A DNA stretch of 64,000 nucleotides from Erwinia billingiae Eb661. Its GTDB lineage: Bacteria > Pseudomonadota > Gammaproteobacteria > Enterobacterales > Enterobacteriaceae. Where the stretch lies: NCBI RefSeq assembly GCF_000196615.1, contig NC_014306.1:2790001-2854000 (forward strand), given 5' to 3'. The translations under genes and the position numbers were made by a program. Below the pieces are notes generated by a model, which was given only the letters and a program-made list of their open reading frames with translations, made no database searches and was not told the DNA's origin. Positions 34,909 to 46,321 of the stretch are shown one piece after another (the stretch's first letter is position 1; each line of letters begins with the position of its first letter).

Positions 34909-35913
34909 TTACTCTTCCCGCTTGATGCCAAAGTGTTTATACGCGTGATTCGTTGCCATGCGGCCGCGCGGAGTGCGCTGAATAAAGCCCTGCTGGATCA
35001 GATAGGGTTCCAGCACGTCCTCAATGGTTTCCCGCTCTTCGCCAATGGCGGCGGCGAGGTTATCCAGTCCGACCGGCCCGCCCATAAACTTATCGATGAT
35101 CGCCAGCAGCAGCTTGCGGTCCATATAGTCAAAGCCTTCGGTGTCGACGCTGAGCATATCCAGCGCGCGTGACGCCACATCCCCGCTCAGACTGCCGGCA
35201 GCACGCACTTCGGAGAAGTCACGCACGCGTCGCAGCAAGCGGTTGGCGATGCGCGGCGTACCACGCGCACGACGGGCGATTTCCAGCGCACCTTCGTCGC
35301 TCAACGGCAGCCCAAGACAGGCCGCGCTGCGTGAGACGATGTGGCGCAGATCTTCCACCTTATAAAACTCAAGGCGCTGAACGATGCCAAAACGGTCGCG
35401 CAGCGGCGAGGTTAACGAGCCCGCGCGCGTGGTGGCACCAATCAGGGTAAACGGCGGCAAATCGAGTTTAATCGATCGCGCGGCCGGCCCTTCGCCAATC
35501 ATGATATCCAGCTGATAATCTTCCATCGCCGGATAGAGCACTTCTTCAACCACCGGCGACAAACGGTGGATCTCATCGATAAACAGCACGTCGTGCGGTT
35601 CGAGGTTGGTCAGCATCGCCGCCAGATCGCCTGCCTTCTCCAGCACCGGGCCGGAGGTGGTACGCAGGTTCACGCCCATCTCGTTAGCCACGATATTGGC
35701 CAGCGTGGTTTTCCCTAAGCCTGGCGGGCCGAAGATCAGCAGATGATCGAGTGCATCACCGCGCATTTTGGCCGCCTGGATAAAGATCTCCATTTGTTCA
35801 CGCACCACCGGCTGCCCGACATACTCCTGCAGCAGCTTGGGACGAATGGCGCGGTCAATGACCTCTTCTTCGGTGATGGTTCCCGGCGAGACCAGGCGAT
35901 CGGCTTCTATCAT
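34909..35913 (-). CDS. ruvB: RuvB, Holliday junction branch-migration helicase
   Basis: The hexameric AAA+ motor that drives branch migration with RuvA. The 334-residue product (E. coli 336) has Walker [10 protein letters not shown] near residue 62, Walker [10 protein letters not shown] near 110, the sensor 1 region IGATTRAG and a C-terminal winged helix. It starts seven bases after the ruvA stop and shares the LexA-controlled promoter in front of ruvA. Confidence 0.97.
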   Translation of the reverse strand: MIEADRLVSPGTITEEEVIDRAIRPKLLQEYVGQPVVREQMEIFIQAAKMRGDALDHLLIFGPPGLGKTTLANIVANEMGVNLRTTSGPVLEKAGDLAAMLTNLEPHDVLFIDEIHRLSPVVEEVLYPAMEDYQLDIMIGEGPAARSIKLDLPPFTLIGATTRAGSLTSPLRDRFGIVQRLEFYKVEDLRHIVSRSAACLGLPLSDEGALEIARRARGTPRIANRLLRRVRDFSEVRAAGSLSGDVASRALDMLSVDTEGFDYMDRKLLLAIIDKFMGGPVGLDNLAAAIGEERETIEDVLEPYLIQQGFIQRTPRGRMATNHAYKHFGIKREE

Positions 35914-35920
35914 GCTTACC

Positions 35921-36538
35921 TCAAATTGCGGCGCGGAGTGCTTCGCGGATCAGCGTTTCACAATCAGCGTCCGGACGACCCAGTTTGCTGATCATCCGGC
36001 TGGCTTCCTGAGGTTTATACCCCAGCGAGACCAGCGCAGCAACGGCTTCGCCTTCGGCATCGTTGGCGGCATCCGCAGGCTGCACTTCGCTGGTCAGCGC
36101 AAATGGCGCATCGGCGGCGAACAGGTCGCCATGCATGCCTTTAAAGCGGTCCTTCATTTCGACCACCAGACGCTCGGCGGTTTTCTTGCCCACGCCTGGC
36201 AGCTTAACCAGCGCCGCAATCTCTTCGCGCTCGACGGCGGTGACAAACTGTTGCGCCGACATGCCGGACAGAATGGCCAGCGCCAGCTTCGGTCCGACAC
36301 CGTTCACTTTGATCAGCTCGCGGAACAGCGCACGCTCCTGCTTGCTGTTAAAACCAAACAGCAGCTGCGCATCTTCGCGTACCACAAAGTGGGTGAACAG
36401 GATGGCTTCTTGATTCAGTTCAGGCAGCTCATAAAAACAGGTCATCGGCATATGCACTTCGTAGCCTACGCCATTGGCTTCCAGCAGCACTAACGGCGGC
36501 TGTTTTTCTAAAATAATGCCTCTAAGACGACCAATCAC
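35921..36538 (-). CDS. ruvA: RuvA, Holliday junction recognition protein
   Basis: Binds the four-way junction and loads RuvB. The 205-residue product has an N-terminal OB-fold ([17 protein letters not shown]), two helix-hairpin-helix motifs ([12 protein letters not shown] and [12 protein letters not shown]) and a C-terminal RuvB-binding domain with [15 protein letters not shown]. The start is GTG at 36538, seven bases after AAGGA; five upstream codons in frame are not needed. First gene of ruvAB. Confidence 0.96.
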   Translation of the reverse strand: MIGRLRGIILEKQPPLVLLEANGVGYEVHMPMTCFYELPELNQEAILFTHFVVREDAQLLFGFNSKQERALFRELIKVNGVGPKLALAILSGMSAQQFVTAVEREEIAALVKLPGVGKKTAERLVVEMKDRFKGMHGDLFAADAPFALTSEVQPADAANDAEGEAVAALVSLGYKPQEASRMISKLGRPDADCETLIREALRAAI

Positions 36539-36585
36539 ATTCGCATCCTTCACAAAAGAGTAGTGGGATTTTATACCATAAAAAA

Positions 36586-36605
36586 AGCTGGATGGATATC
36601 CAGCT
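36586..36605 (-). promoter_or_regulatory. LexA box of ruvAB
   Basis: AGCTGGATGGATATCCAGCT holds CTG-N10-CAG (36588-36603), as in the E. coli ruvAB operator. A likely -10 (TATAAA on the minus strand, about 36570-36576) lies just downstream. It accounts for SOS induction of ruvAB but not of ruvC, which lies upstream of it. Confidence 0.85.
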
Positions 36606-36607
36606 TA

Positions 36608-37132
36608 TCAGGAACGGAGACGACCCCGTGCTAGGCTTAGCGGCCCTTCACCCAGTCGATTGACGTTCTGGCTCACGTGGCAGTGAGTGATCGCAATCGC
36701 CAGCGCATCGGCGGCATCCGCCTGAGGATTCGCCGAGAGCTTGAGCAAGGTGCGCACCATATGCTGCACCTGGCTTTTCTCTGCGCTACCGGTGCCGACC
36801 ACGGTTTGCTTCACCTGACGTGCCGCGTATTCAAAAACCGGCAAATCATGATTCACCGCGGCCACAATCGCCGCGCCGCGCGCCTGCCCCAGCTTTAGTG
36901 CCGAGTCGGCATTTTTAGCCATAAAAACCTGCTCAATGGCAAAAAATTCCGGCTGAAACTGGGTAATGATCTCGCTAACGCCCGCGTAAATCAGCTTCAG
37001 ACGTGAAGGCAGATCGACCACGTTGGTGCGGATACAGCCGCTGCCAAGGTAGGTCAGCTGGCGGCCAACCTGACGAATAACGCCGTAACCGGTGATGCGT
37101 GAACCTGGGTCAATACCAAGAATGATCGTCAT
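36608..37132 (-). CDS. ruvC: RuvC, Holliday junction resolvase
   Basis: An endonuclease that cuts Holliday junctions symmetrically. The 174-residue product (E. coli 173) has the RNase-H-like active site: Asp7 in [11 protein letters not shown], Glu in FFAIEQVF and the C-terminal Asp pair in [16 protein letters not shown] 37132 follows CCGGAGGTGCGTG; the open frame upstream is not supported. It lies behind yebC in the aspS-nudB-yebC-ruvC run. Confidence 0.96.
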   Translation of the reverse strand: MTIILGIDPGSRITGYGVIRQVGRQLTYLGSGCIRTNVVDLPSRLKLIYAGVSEIITQFQPEFFAIEQVFMAKNADSALKLGQARGAAIVAAVNHDLPVFEYAARQVKQTVVGTGSAEKSQVQHMVRTLLKLSANPQADAADALAIAITHCHVSQNVNRLGEGPLSLARGRLRS

Positions 37133-37172
37133 CACGCACCTCCGGTCAGCGGGCTGTGCAGACACAACCCGA

Positions 37173-37916
37173 TCAAAGGGTTGCCGCCACCTCGTCGGAG
37201 ATCTCACCGTTATGGTAGACTTCCTGCACATCATCGCAGTCTTCCAGCATATCGATCAGACGCAGCAGTTTTGGTGCCGTCTCTTCATCCATATCCGCTT
37301 TGGTAGACGGGATCATGGTCACTTCAGCCGATTCCGCCTTCAGGCCCGCGGCTTCCAGCGTATCCTTCACCTGACCGACGGTTTCCCAGGCGGTGAACAC
37401 ATCAATGGTGCCATCGTCATAGGTCACGATGTCATCCGCGCCCGCTTCCAGTGCCGCATCCATCACGTCATCTTCTGCCAGACCCGGTGCGAAGGTGATG
37501 ACGCCTTTGCGGGTGAACAGGTAAGCAACAGAACCGTCGGTTCCCAAGTTGCCACCGGTTTTGCTGAAGGCATGACGCACTTCAGACACGGTACGGTTGC
37601 GGTTATCACTCAGGCATTCAACCATCACGGCAGTGCCGCCCGGGCCGTAACCTTCATAGATGATGGTTTCCATGTTGCTGTCATCATCGCCACCCACGCC
37701 ACGTGCAATCGCACGGTTCATGGTGTCACGCGTCATGTTGTTCGACAGCGCTTTGTCCATTGCGGCACGCAAACGTGGGTTGGAGCCGGCATCGCCGCCA
37801 CCCAGTTTTGCTGCAGTCACCAGCTCACGGATAATCTTGGTAAAGATCTTACCGCGTTTGGAATCCTGCGCCGCTTTACGGTGCTTGGTGTTAGCCCATT
37901 TACTGTGGCCTGCCAT
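37173..37916 (-). CDS. yebC: YebC, TACO1-family translation/transcription factor
   Basis: A 247-residue protein of the widespread YebC/PmpR/TACO1 family; members act in ribosome stalling relief at proline runs or as DNA-binding regulators. The N-terminal signature [14 protein letters not shown] and later [19 protein letters not shown] are diagnostic. The start 37916 is fixed by MAGHSKW. It lies between nudB (22 bases) and ruvC (40 bases), so it is probably co-transcribed. Confidence 0.95.
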   Translation of the reverse strand: MAGHSKWANTKHRKAAQDSKRGKIFTKIIRELVTAAKLGGGDAGSNPRLRAAMDKALSNNMTRDTMNRAIARGVGGDDDSNMETIIYEGYGPGGTAVMVECLSDNRNRTVSEVRHAFSKTGGNLGTDGSVAYLFTRKGVITFAPGLAEDDVMDAALEAGADDIVTYDDGTIDVFTAWETVGQVKDTLEAAGLKAESAEVTMIPSTKADMDEETAPKLLRLIDMLEDCDDVQEVYHNGEISDEVAATL

Positions 37917-37938
37917 AAATTCAATTCTCCAGAAAAGA

Positions 37939-38373
37939 CTAAATAACAAATTCTTCAATTGCCTGGCGATTACTCCAGGACTTGGTGAGCACGGCGGCCT
38001 CTGCAGGCGGAAGCCACTGTAGGGCGAGATGTTCGCTGAGCGACACCTCCCACTCTTCCGGCAACGCCAGGCTGAACCAGTGCTCACTGTTGTGCGTCAC
38101 GTCCGGCGCATAGCGATGGCGGAAATGGGCGAAGATCTCGAATTGTATCTGACGCTGGCAGTCGACGACTGTGAGCTGCCTGGCGTTGACGTCAATTCCC
38201 AGTTCTTCTTTCACTTCCCGCATCGCGGTTTCTGCCAGCGTTTCGCCTGGCTCCTGGCTGCCGGTTACCGACTGCCAGAAGCCGGGATCGTCCCGACGCT
38301 GGAGCATCAGCACCCGGCCGGTATCGCGGGCGTAAATCACCACCAGTACCGACACGGGATGCTTAAACGCCAT
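37939..38373 (-). CDS. nudB: NudB, dihydroneopterin triphosphate diphosphatase
   Basis: A Nudix hydrolase that removes pyrophosphate from dihydroneopterin triphosphate in folate synthesis. The 144-residue product (E. coli 150) carries the Nudix box from about residue 41, with [17 protein letters not shown] containing the REXXEE metal-binding core. Its ATG overlaps the aspS stop by one base (TAATG), so translation is coupled. Confidence 0.94.
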   Translation of the reverse strand: MAFKHPVSVLVVIYARDTGRVLMLQRRDDPGFWQSVTGSQEPGETLAETAMREVKEELGIDVNARQLTVVDCQRQIQFEIFAHFRHRYAPDVTHNSEHWFSLALPEEWEVSLSEHLALQWLPPAEAAVLTKSWSNRQAIEEFVI

Positions 38374-40163
38374 TACTCGTTCTCTGACGGCTGCTGAGTC
38401 TGGTACTTCTTCATCACTTCAATACCCAGCTCGGACAGTGAAGCCGGATTGGCGAAGTTAGGCGCTTCCGTCATCAGACAGGCGGCGGCAGTGGTTTTCG
38501 GGAACGCGATCACATCACGGATGTTATCGGTGCCGGTCAACAGCATCACCAGACGGTCCAGACCGAACGCCAGGCCAGCGTGTGGCGGCGTACCGTACTT
38601 CAGCGCGTCCAGCAGGAAGCCAAACTTCTCGCGCTGTTCCTGCTCGGTAATGCCGAGGATGCCAAACACGGTCTGCTGCATCTGCGTGTTGTGGATACGG
38701 ACCGAACCGCCACCCACTTCATAACCGTTGATCACCATATCGTACGCATTGGCGATGGCGGTTTCCGGGATGGACTTCAGTTCTTCCGGCGTCATATCTT
38801 TCGGCGCGGTGAACGGATGGTGCATGGCGCTCAGGCCGCCTTCGCCGTCTTCTTCAAACATGGGGAAGTCGACAACCCACAGCGGTGCCCAGGCATTGCC
38901 GGTGGTGATATCCAGGTCACGACCCAGCTTCAGGCGCAGCGCACCTAACGCATCGGCCACCACCTTGGCGGAATCCGCGCCGAAGAAGATGCTGTCGCCA
39001 TCGGCGGCATTGGTGCGGGCCAGAATCGCTTCAACGATATCAGCGGTGAGGAATTTAGCCACCGGGCTGGTGACGCCTTCCAGACCTTTCGCACGCTCGT
39101 TGACTTTCATCCACGCCAAGCCTTTCGCCCCGTAGATTTTCACGAAGTCAGTGTACTCATCGATCTGCTTACGGGTCAGCTTTTCGCCGCCCGGCACGCG
39201 CAATGCGGCAACACGGCTTTTGGCATCGTTCGCCGGTCCGGAGAAGACGTTAAACTCAACGTCTTTCAGCAGGTCAGCAACGTCCACCAGCTCCATTGGG
39301 TTACGCAGGTCTGGCTTATCGGAACCGTAGCGACGCATCGCTTCTGCGAAGGTCATCATTGGGAAGTTGCCCAAATCCACACCCTTCACGTCCTGCCACA
39401 GCTCGCGCACCAGCTGCTCCATGATTTCACGCACCTGAGGCGCGGTCATAAAGGAGGTTTCGACGTCGATCTGGGTAAATTCAGGCTGACGGTCCGCACG
39501 CAAGTCTTCGTCACGGAAGCACTTAACGATCTGATAGTAGCGATCGAAGCCGGACATCATCAGCAGCTGTTTGAACAGCTGAGGAGACTGTGGCAGCGCA
39601 TAGAATTTGCCTTTATGCACGCGGCTCGGCACCAGATAGTCACGCGCGCCTTCCGGCGTGGCTTTGGTCAGCATTGGCGTTTCGATGTCGAGGAAGCCGT
39701 TGTCATCCATAAAGCGACGGACAAAGCTGCTGATTTTGGCACGGGTCTTCAGGCGCTGCGCCATATCCGGACGACGCAGGTCCAGGTAGCGGTATTTCAG
39801 GCGCGCTTCTTCGGTGTTGGCGTGGTTTGAATCCAGCGGCAACGGCTCGGAGCGGTTGATGATGGTCAGATCGGTGGCGAAAATTTCGACTTCACCGGTG
39901 GCCATATCGCTGTTTTTATTTTTGTCGTCACGGGCACGGACGGTGCCCGTAAGCTGAATGCAAAATTCGTTACGCAGTTCAGAGGCCAGCTTGAAGGCTT
40001 CCTGACGGTCCGGATCGAAAAAGACCTGCACGATGCCTTCACGGTCACGCATATCAATGAAGATCAGGCTACCCAGGTCGCGGCGGCGATTGACCCAACC
40101 GCAGAGTGTCACTTGTTGGCCTACGTGAGACAGGTTGATCTGTCCGCAATAATCAGTACGCAT
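38373..40163 (-). CDS. aspS: AspS, aspartyl-tRNA synthetase
   Basis: Charges tRNA-Asp. The 596-residue class II synthetase (E. coli 590) has an N-terminal OB anticodon-binding domain ([20 protein letters not shown]), motif 2 with [16 protein letters not shown], a bacterial GAD insertion and motif 3 in [16 protein letters not shown] 40163 fits the family start; 37 further codons upstream are unsupported. First gene of aspS-nudB-yebC-ruvC. Confidence 0.97.
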   Translation of the reverse strand: MRTDYCGQINLSHVGQQVTLCGWVNRRRDLGSLIFIDMRDREGIVQVFFDPDRQEAFKLASELRNEFCIQLTGTVRARDDKNKNSDMATGEVEIFATDLTIINRSEPLPLDSNHANTEEARLKYRYLDLRRPDMAQRLKTRAKISSFVRRFMDDNGFLDIETPMLTKATPEGARDYLVPSRVHKGKFYALPQSPQLFKQLLMMSGFDRYYQIVKCFRDEDLRADRQPEFTQIDVETSFMTAPQVREIMEQLVRELWQDVKGVDLGNFPMMTFAEAMRRYGSDKPDLRNPMELVDVADLLKDVEFNVFSGPANDAKSRVAALRVPGGEKLTRKQIDEYTDFVKIYGAKGLAWMKVNERAKGLEGVTSPVAKFLTADIVEAILARTNAADGDSIFFGADSAKVVADALGALRLKLGRDLDITTGNAWAPLWVVDFPMFEEDGEGGLSAMHHPFTAPKDMTPEELKSIPETAIANAYDMVINGYEVGGGSVRIHNTQMQQTVFGILGITEQEQREKFGFLLDALKYGTPPHAGLAFGLDRLVMLLTGTDNIRDVIAFPKTTAAACLMTEAPNFANPASLSELGIEVMKKYQTQQPSENE

Positions 40164-40425
40164 AACGATATCCTTTAAACTTCGCCGCATCGCCGCAACA
40201 TAAAGTCTGCTGCCGCGAAAAAAGGCGGCCATTATAATGGAAAAAGCCCGGCACGATAAGAGCCGTGAGCGCATCAGGCGCGTCGTTTCGCGGCAAATTT
40301 GTTCACAATCTGCCGGCTACTCACAAAAGCTAACAAATTTCACCCTTTCCGAACATTGTTGTTGTCGCGTATAAAATCAGATTGCTTGTATTCTCAATGA
40401 TTTCCCCCCTTTCACCGGAGAAACT

Positions 40426-40989
40426 ATGTTGGAATTAAATGCTGCAAAAACGGCACTGGTACTGATCGATTTGCAGGAAGGTATTCTGCCTTTCGCTGGC
40501 GGCCCACACGCAGCGTCTGATGTGGTTGCCCGTTCAGCGGTGCTGGCTGAAAAGTTCCGTGCCGCCATCTCACCCGTCATTCTGGTGCGTGTTGGTTGGG
40601 CAAAAGACTTTGGCGATGCGCCAAAGCAACCGGTCGATGCCAGCCACAGCGGCGGACTGCCGGAGAACTGGTGGGTGTATCCGGCAGCGCTGGGCAAGAA
40701 AGACAGCGATATCGAAGTGACCAAGCATCAGTGGGGCGCGTTCTACGGTACCGATCTGGAGCTGCAACTGCGTCGTCGTGGTATCGACACCATCGTGCTG
40801 GGCGGCATCTCCACCAATATCGGGGTGGAATCCACCGCGCGTAACGCGTGGGAGCTGGGCTTCAACCTGATTGTTGCAGAAGACATCTGCAGCGCCGGCA
40901 GCACCGAAGAACACGAAGGTAGCTTCAAAAATATCTTCCCGCGCCTGGGTCGCGTTCGTCAGTCCGCCGAGATCATCTCCGCACTGTAA
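40426..40989 (+). CDS. yecD: YecD, isochorismatase-family protein
   Basis: A 187-residue cysteine-hydrolase-fold protein. The Asp (LIDLQEG, residue 17) and Lys (VTKHQWGAF) of the usual Asp-Lys-Cys triad are present. The nucleophile cysteine position, normally in a T-N-x-C-V-E-x-T-A stretch, is Gly here ([12 protein letters not shown]). The E. coli homologue, as I recall it, has the same Gly, so this may be a family of altered or non-enzymatic function. Divergent from aspS, followed by yecE. Confidence 0.92.
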   Translation: MLELNAAKTALVLIDLQEGILPFAGGPHAASDVVARSAVLAEKFRAAISPVILVRVGWAKDFGDAPKQPVDASHSGGLPENWWVYPAALGKKDSDIEVTKHQWGAFYGTDLELQLRRRGIDTIVLGGISTNIGVESTARNAWELGFNLIVAEDICSAGSTEEHEGSFKNIFPRLGRVRQSAEIISAL

Positions 40990-41106
40990 CCCCGTCAGCC
41001 CGGCGCTCGCTGATGCGATTGCCGGGTTGGTTCTCCGGCACTTCGCCTTGCACTCCCTCCTTTCGCTCGCTACATTTCAGGCCAGACCGTCAATCAGGGA
41101 CAGCCG

Positions 41107-41931
41107 ATGAAGCCTTTTTACCTTGGATTGCCACAATGGCAGCATCCTCAGTGGAAAAAACTGGGTATGACCACCCTTACCGACTACGCACAGCACTTTA
41201 ACTGCGTTGAGGGCAATACCACGCTTTATGCCCTGCCCCGACCTGAAATCGTGCAGCGCTGGCAGGCTATGACCCACGATGAGTTTCGCTTTTGCTTTAA
41301 ATTCCCGGCGACCATCAGCCACCAGGCTGCCCTGAAGAACTGCGGCGATTTAACGGCCGAGTTTTTTGCTCTGATGGAACCGCTGGCTGCCCGCCTCGGC
41401 CAGTACTGGCTTCAGCTTCCGGCCGCGTTCAGCCCCGCCGATTTGCCCACGCTGTGGGCCTTTCTCGATGGCTTGCCGGACAGCTTCAGTTATGGCGTCG
41501 AAGTGCGTCATGCGGATTTTTTTGCCAAAGGCGAGGCTGAGCGCGAGCTTAATCGCGGTTTACATCAGCGAGGCGTTAACCGGGTGATCCTCGATACCCG
41601 TGGCGTACACTCCGCAAAACCCAGCAATGCCGCGATTATTGACGCGCAGCGCAAAAAGCCTCAGCTGCCGGTGCATGCGGTGATGACCGCAGATCGGCCG
41701 ATGGTGCGGTTTATCGGCGGTGACGATGCGGACGCCAATCTCAAATGGTTCCAGTCCTGGCTCAGCAAGTTGCCGCAGTGGCAGGAACAGGGCCAACCCT
41801 GGCTGTTTATCCACACGCCGGATATCGCGTTTGCACCGGAACTGGTTTTGCATCTGTGGAGTGCGCTACAGCAAGCAATACCCGCCGTTGGCGATCCGCC
41901 CAACTGGCCGCAACAGGACCAGTTATTCTGA
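41107..41931 (+). CDS. yecE: YecE, DUF72 protein
   Basis: A 274-residue member of the DUF72 TIM-barrel-like family with no established reaction. It has FYLGLPQWQHPQW at the N-terminus, FNCVEGNTTLYALP (a typical DUF72 block near residue 31) and FCFKFPATISHQ near 62. Located between yecD and yecN as in E. coli. There is no cofactor motif that I can name. Confidence 0.93.
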   Translation: MKPFYLGLPQWQHPQWKKLGMTTLTDYAQHFNCVEGNTTLYALPRPEIVQRWQAMTHDEFRFCFKFPATISHQAALKNCGDLTAEFFALMEPLAARLGQYWLQLPAAFSPADLPTLWAFLDGLPDSFSYGVEVRHADFFAKGEAERELNRGLHQRGVNRVILDTRGVHSAKPSNAAIIDAQRKKPQLPVHAVMTADRPMVRFIGGDDADANLKWFQSWLSKLPQWQEQGQPWLFIHTPDIAFAPELVLHLWSALQQAIPAVGDPPNWPQQDQLF

Positions 41932-42036
41932 GCTAATTCGTAAGATAATTCTTTAACTGTAGGGGTAACGCACTGACAGTCCGGGTTTTCACGGCTATGA
42001 TGACGCCTTAAAATATTTGTGCCTTTGGGAGTCGGG

Positions 42037-43287
<1,251 letters not shown>

Positions 43288-43288
<1 letters not shown>

Positions 43289-44256
43289 TGGATTTCGGTA
43301 ATTTTTACCAGTTAATAGCAAAACACCCGCTTCTCTCTCACTGGTTAGAAACCCTGCCCGCGCAGATTGCCAACTGGCAGCGCGAGCAGTTGCATGGCCA
43401 TTTCAAGAACTGGGATCGTGCCGTTGAGTACCTTCCGGCTCTGCAACCGGAGACGCTGGATTTACTGCACAGCGTCACCGCCGATGCCAGCCATCTGACC
43501 GATCGTCAGCGCGGCGGTATTGAGAAGCTGTTAAGAAATCTGATGCCGTGGCGCAAAGGGCCGTATTCGTTATACGGCGTGCACATTGATACCGAATGGC
43601 GTTCAGACTGGAAGTGGGACCGCGTGTTGCCGCATATTTCGCCGATGGCGGGCAGAACGGTGCTGGATGTCGGTTGCGGCAGCGGCTATCACATGTGGCG
43701 GATGCTGGGTGCGGGTGCCAGACTGGTGGTCGGCATCGATCCGATGCAGCTGTTCCTGTGCCAGTTTGAAGCAGTGCGCAAGCTGTTGGGCGACGATCAG
43801 CGCGCCCATTTGTTGCCGCTGGGGATTGAGCAACTTCCGGAGCTGAAAGCCTTTGATACCGTGTTTTCGATGGGGGTGCTCTATCACCGCCGTTCGCCGC
43901 TCGATCACCTCTACCAGTTAAAAAATCAGCTGGTCAGCGGTGGCGAACTGGTGCTGGAAACGCTGGTGATTGAAGGTGGCGACCAGGAAGTGCTGGTGCC
44001 GGGCGAGCGCTATGCGCAGATGCGTAACATCTATTTCCTGCCTACCACCGGTGCCTTAAAAAACTGGCTGGAGAAGTGTGGCTTTGAAGACGTGCGGATT
44101 GCGGACTATTCGGTCACCAGCACCGACGAACAGCGCCGCACCGACTGGATGACCAGCGAATCACTGGCCGAGTTCCTTGACCCCAACGATGCGACGAAAA
44201 CCATTGAGGGTTATCCGGCACCGCTGCGCGCGGTTCTGGTGGCGCGCAAGCCTTAA
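43288..44256 (+). CDS. cmoB: CmoB, tRNA U34 carboxymethyltransferase
   Basis: Transfers the carboxymethyl group from carboxy-SAM to 5-hydroxyuridine 34, giving cmo5U in several tRNAs. The 322-residue product (E. coli 323) has the methyltransferase fold motif [19 protein letters not shown] near residue 124 and the N-terminal block [22 protein letters not shown] region at about 88-106. Translationally coupled to cmoA. Confidence 0.96.
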
Positions 44257-44280
44257 CCACCGTCACGCTCAACGGTCTCA

Positions 44281-44315
44281 GCAGAGGTCAACACCGCAGC
44301 GGTGTTGACCTCTGC
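44281..44315. repeat. Perfect 17-bp inverted repeat between cmoB and the exporter gene
   Basis: GCAGAGGTCAACACCGC, one base, then GCGGTGTTGACCTCTGC. No T-run follows on either strand. It lies between convergent genes and probably acts as an extragenic stabiliser or a factor-assisted terminator. It could also be a protein-binding palindrome. Confidence 0.75.
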
Positions 44316-44334
44316 GCCTTACTTCGCAGCACCG

Positions 44335-44958
44335 TTACCGCCGCGACATCGCCAGCTTCGCGGCAAAGCCAAGAAACACGCAGCCGGTCAGACGATCCAT
44401 CATCTTCATCACCGCCGGGCGACGCAGCTTTTCGGCAAAATAGTGCGTCGAGGCAATCAGCACGGCGTTCCACAATGTGCCAACCATCACATGGATAAAC
44501 GCCAGGCCGATACTCCACAGCGCGACGGAACCCCCCGCGGGAATAAACTGCGGCAGGAAAGAGACGTAAAACACCCCCACCTTCGGATTCAGCATATTCC
44601 CCAGAAATCCACGCATATAGACGGCACCATAGCCGCTCTGCTTTTTGCTGACGGCCACATCAGTATGAAAATGGGAACGCGGCTTCAGCAGTAACCCTAC
44701 GCCTAACCACAGCAAATAGGCGGCACCCACCAGCTTAAGAATGTTGTAAGCCATCTCAGAGGCCAGCAGCAGCGCCCCTAATCCCAGGCCCACCGCGGCG
44801 CCCCACGCCATACAGCCGGTATTGATCCCCATACTGGTGATGACGGCTTTTTTCCAGCCGTTGGCGGCAGACGTGCGCAGGATCAGCGCGGTATCGAATC
44901 CGGGTGTCAGCGTCAGAATGATGATGGCGAACAGAAAGGTCAGCAGTGAAGCGGTCAT
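44335..44958 (-). CDS. LysE/RhtB-family amino acid exporter
   Basis: A 207-residue membrane protein with five to six predicted helices. The N-terminal LTLTPGFDTALILRTSAANG near residues 14-33 is the family signature, and GFLGNMLNPKVGVFYVSFLPQFI near 118 is the central conserved block. It is expected to export amino acids or their derivatives; substrate unknown. ATG 44958 follows AAGGA; the frame extends 18 codons upstream. Not present at this place in E. coli. Confidence 0.88.
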   Translation of the reverse strand: MTASLLTFLFAIIILTLTPGFDTALILRTSAANGWKKAVITSMGINTGCMAWGAAVGLGLGALLLASEMAYNILKLVGAAYLLWLGVGLLLKPRSHFHTDVAVSKKQSGYGAVYMRGFLGNMLNPKVGVFYVSFLPQFIPAGGSVALWSIGLAFIHVMVGTLWNAVLIASTHYFAEKLRRPAVMKMMDRLTGCVFLGFAAKLAMSRR

Positions 44959-45162
44959 GGCAGGGTCCTTAACAGGAAATTCATATTCTAGCGACATCCT
45001 CACCACAATCAATCCTTTCGTGGGCGGAAATCAATCACCTGGCGCAACAAATGAGAATGTGAATTTTTTACGTTATGCCGTTTTTTAACAAACCCTGTCA
45101 CCCCTTAGGGTTCACACTGGCGCAGTCAGACATCTGTTTCATTTCACTGAAAGGAGTCCCAC

Positions 45163-46260
45163 ATGAGTAAATTCGTTTTCTCTTCACCGCGGAAATATGT
45201 CCAGGGTGCGGGTGTGTTAGCCCAGCTAGGCGAGTACGTCGCAGAGCTTGGCAATAACGCCTTTGTGGTTGCCGATGAGATTGTCTGGGGGCTGATTGGT
45301 AAAGAAGCACAGGCTTCCCTTAACGAACACAATATTGAGTTTCACTATCAGCAGTTTAACGGCGAAGCGTCCAGCAACGAAATCAGCCGGCTGGCGGCAC
45401 TGGCTAAACAAGGCGGTGCAAGCCTGGTGATTGGTCTGGGCGGCGGCAAAACGCTGGATACCGTCAAAGCCGTGGCCGATGAACTGAAACAGCCGGTGGT
45501 GATTGTCCCGACCATCGCCTCAACCGATGCGCCTTGTAGCGCCCTTTCGGTGATCTATTCCGATACCGGCGTATTCGAAAGCTATCGCTTCTACAGCAAA
45601 AACCCAGACCTGGTGCTGGTCGATACGCAGGTGTGCGCCCGTGCGCCGGTTCGCCTGTTTGCTTCCGGCATCGCCGACGGCCTGGCCACCTTTGTGGAAG
45701 CGCAGGCGGTGAAACGCTCTCACAGCAAATCGATGGTGGGTGGCGATCCGACCATTGCCGGTATGGCGATTGCGGAAGCCTGTGAAAAAACGCTGCTGAC
45801 CTACGGTTACAGCGCCTATCAGGCGGTGGAGAAAAAAGTGGTAACGCCTGCGGTGGAAGCGGTGGTCGAAGCCAATACCCTGCTGTCAGGACTGGGCTTT
45901 GAAAACGCCGGTCTGGCCGGCGCGCACGCGATCCATAATGGCTTCACCGCCATCGACGGCGATATTCATCACCTGACGCACGGCGAGAAAGTGGCCTACG
46001 GCACGCTGACGCAGATGGTGCTGGAGCAGCGTCCGGATGAAGAGATCGCGCGCTATATCCGCTTCTACCGCTCAATTAACATGCCAACCACGCTGAAAGA
46101 GTTGCATCTGGAGAAGGAGAGCTGGGAAAACCTGGTGAAAGTCGGCGCGCTGGCCAACAGCGAAGGCGATACGCTGAAAAACCTCAACACGAATCTGAGT
46201 GCGGAAGATATTGCCAGTGCCATTCTGGCGGTGGATGCTTTTAGCCTGACGGTGAAATAA
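45163..46260 (+). CDS. gldA: GldA, NAD-dependent glycerol dehydrogenase
   Basis: An iron/zinc-type alcohol dehydrogenase of 365 residues (E. coli GldA 367). It oxidises glycerol to dihydroxyacetone and may also reduce dihydroxyacetone or methylglyoxal. NAD-binding GLGGGKTLDTVKAV lies near residue 91, and the metal ligands are Asp in GIADGLATFVEA, His in GAHAIHNGF and His in LTHGEKVAYG. The ATG follows AAAGGAGTCCCAC. It is flanked by an exporter and a secreted unknown and is not part of an obvious glycerol operon. Confidence 0.93.
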   Translation: MSKFVFSSPRKYVQGAGVLAQLGEYVAELGNNAFVVADEIVWGLIGKEAQASLNEHNIEFHYQQFNGEASSNEISRLAALAKQGGASLVIGLGGGKTLDTVKAVADELKQPVVIVPTIASTDAPCSALSVIYSDTGVFESYRFYSKNPDLVLVDTQVCARAPVRLFASGIADGLATFVEAQAVKRSHSKSMVGGDPTIAGMAIAEACEKTLLTYGYSAYQAVEKKVVTPAVEAVVEANTLLSGLGFENAGLAGAHAIHNGFTAIDGDIHHLTHGEKVAYGTLTQMVLEQRPDEEIARYIRFYRSINMPTTLKELHLEKESWENLVKVGALANSEGDTLKNLNTNLSAEDIASAILAVDAFSLTVK

Positions 46261-46282
46261 TCGCGTCACCTCACCCTGTAAC

Positions 46283-46314
46283 AAGGCGGCGGGATCCTCA
46301 CGCCGCCTTTTTTA
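46283..46314 (+). terminator. Terminator of gldA
   Basis: AAGGCGGCG pairs with CGCCGCCTT around a nine-base loop and is followed by TTTTTATT. It lies 22 bases after the gldA stop. Confidence 0.85.
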
Positions 46315-46321
46315 TTACTTG

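Noticed and set aside
37092..37946. 284-codon plus-strand frame opposite yebC
   Set aside because: Antisense shadow of yebC and the ruvC start, without recognisable sequence.
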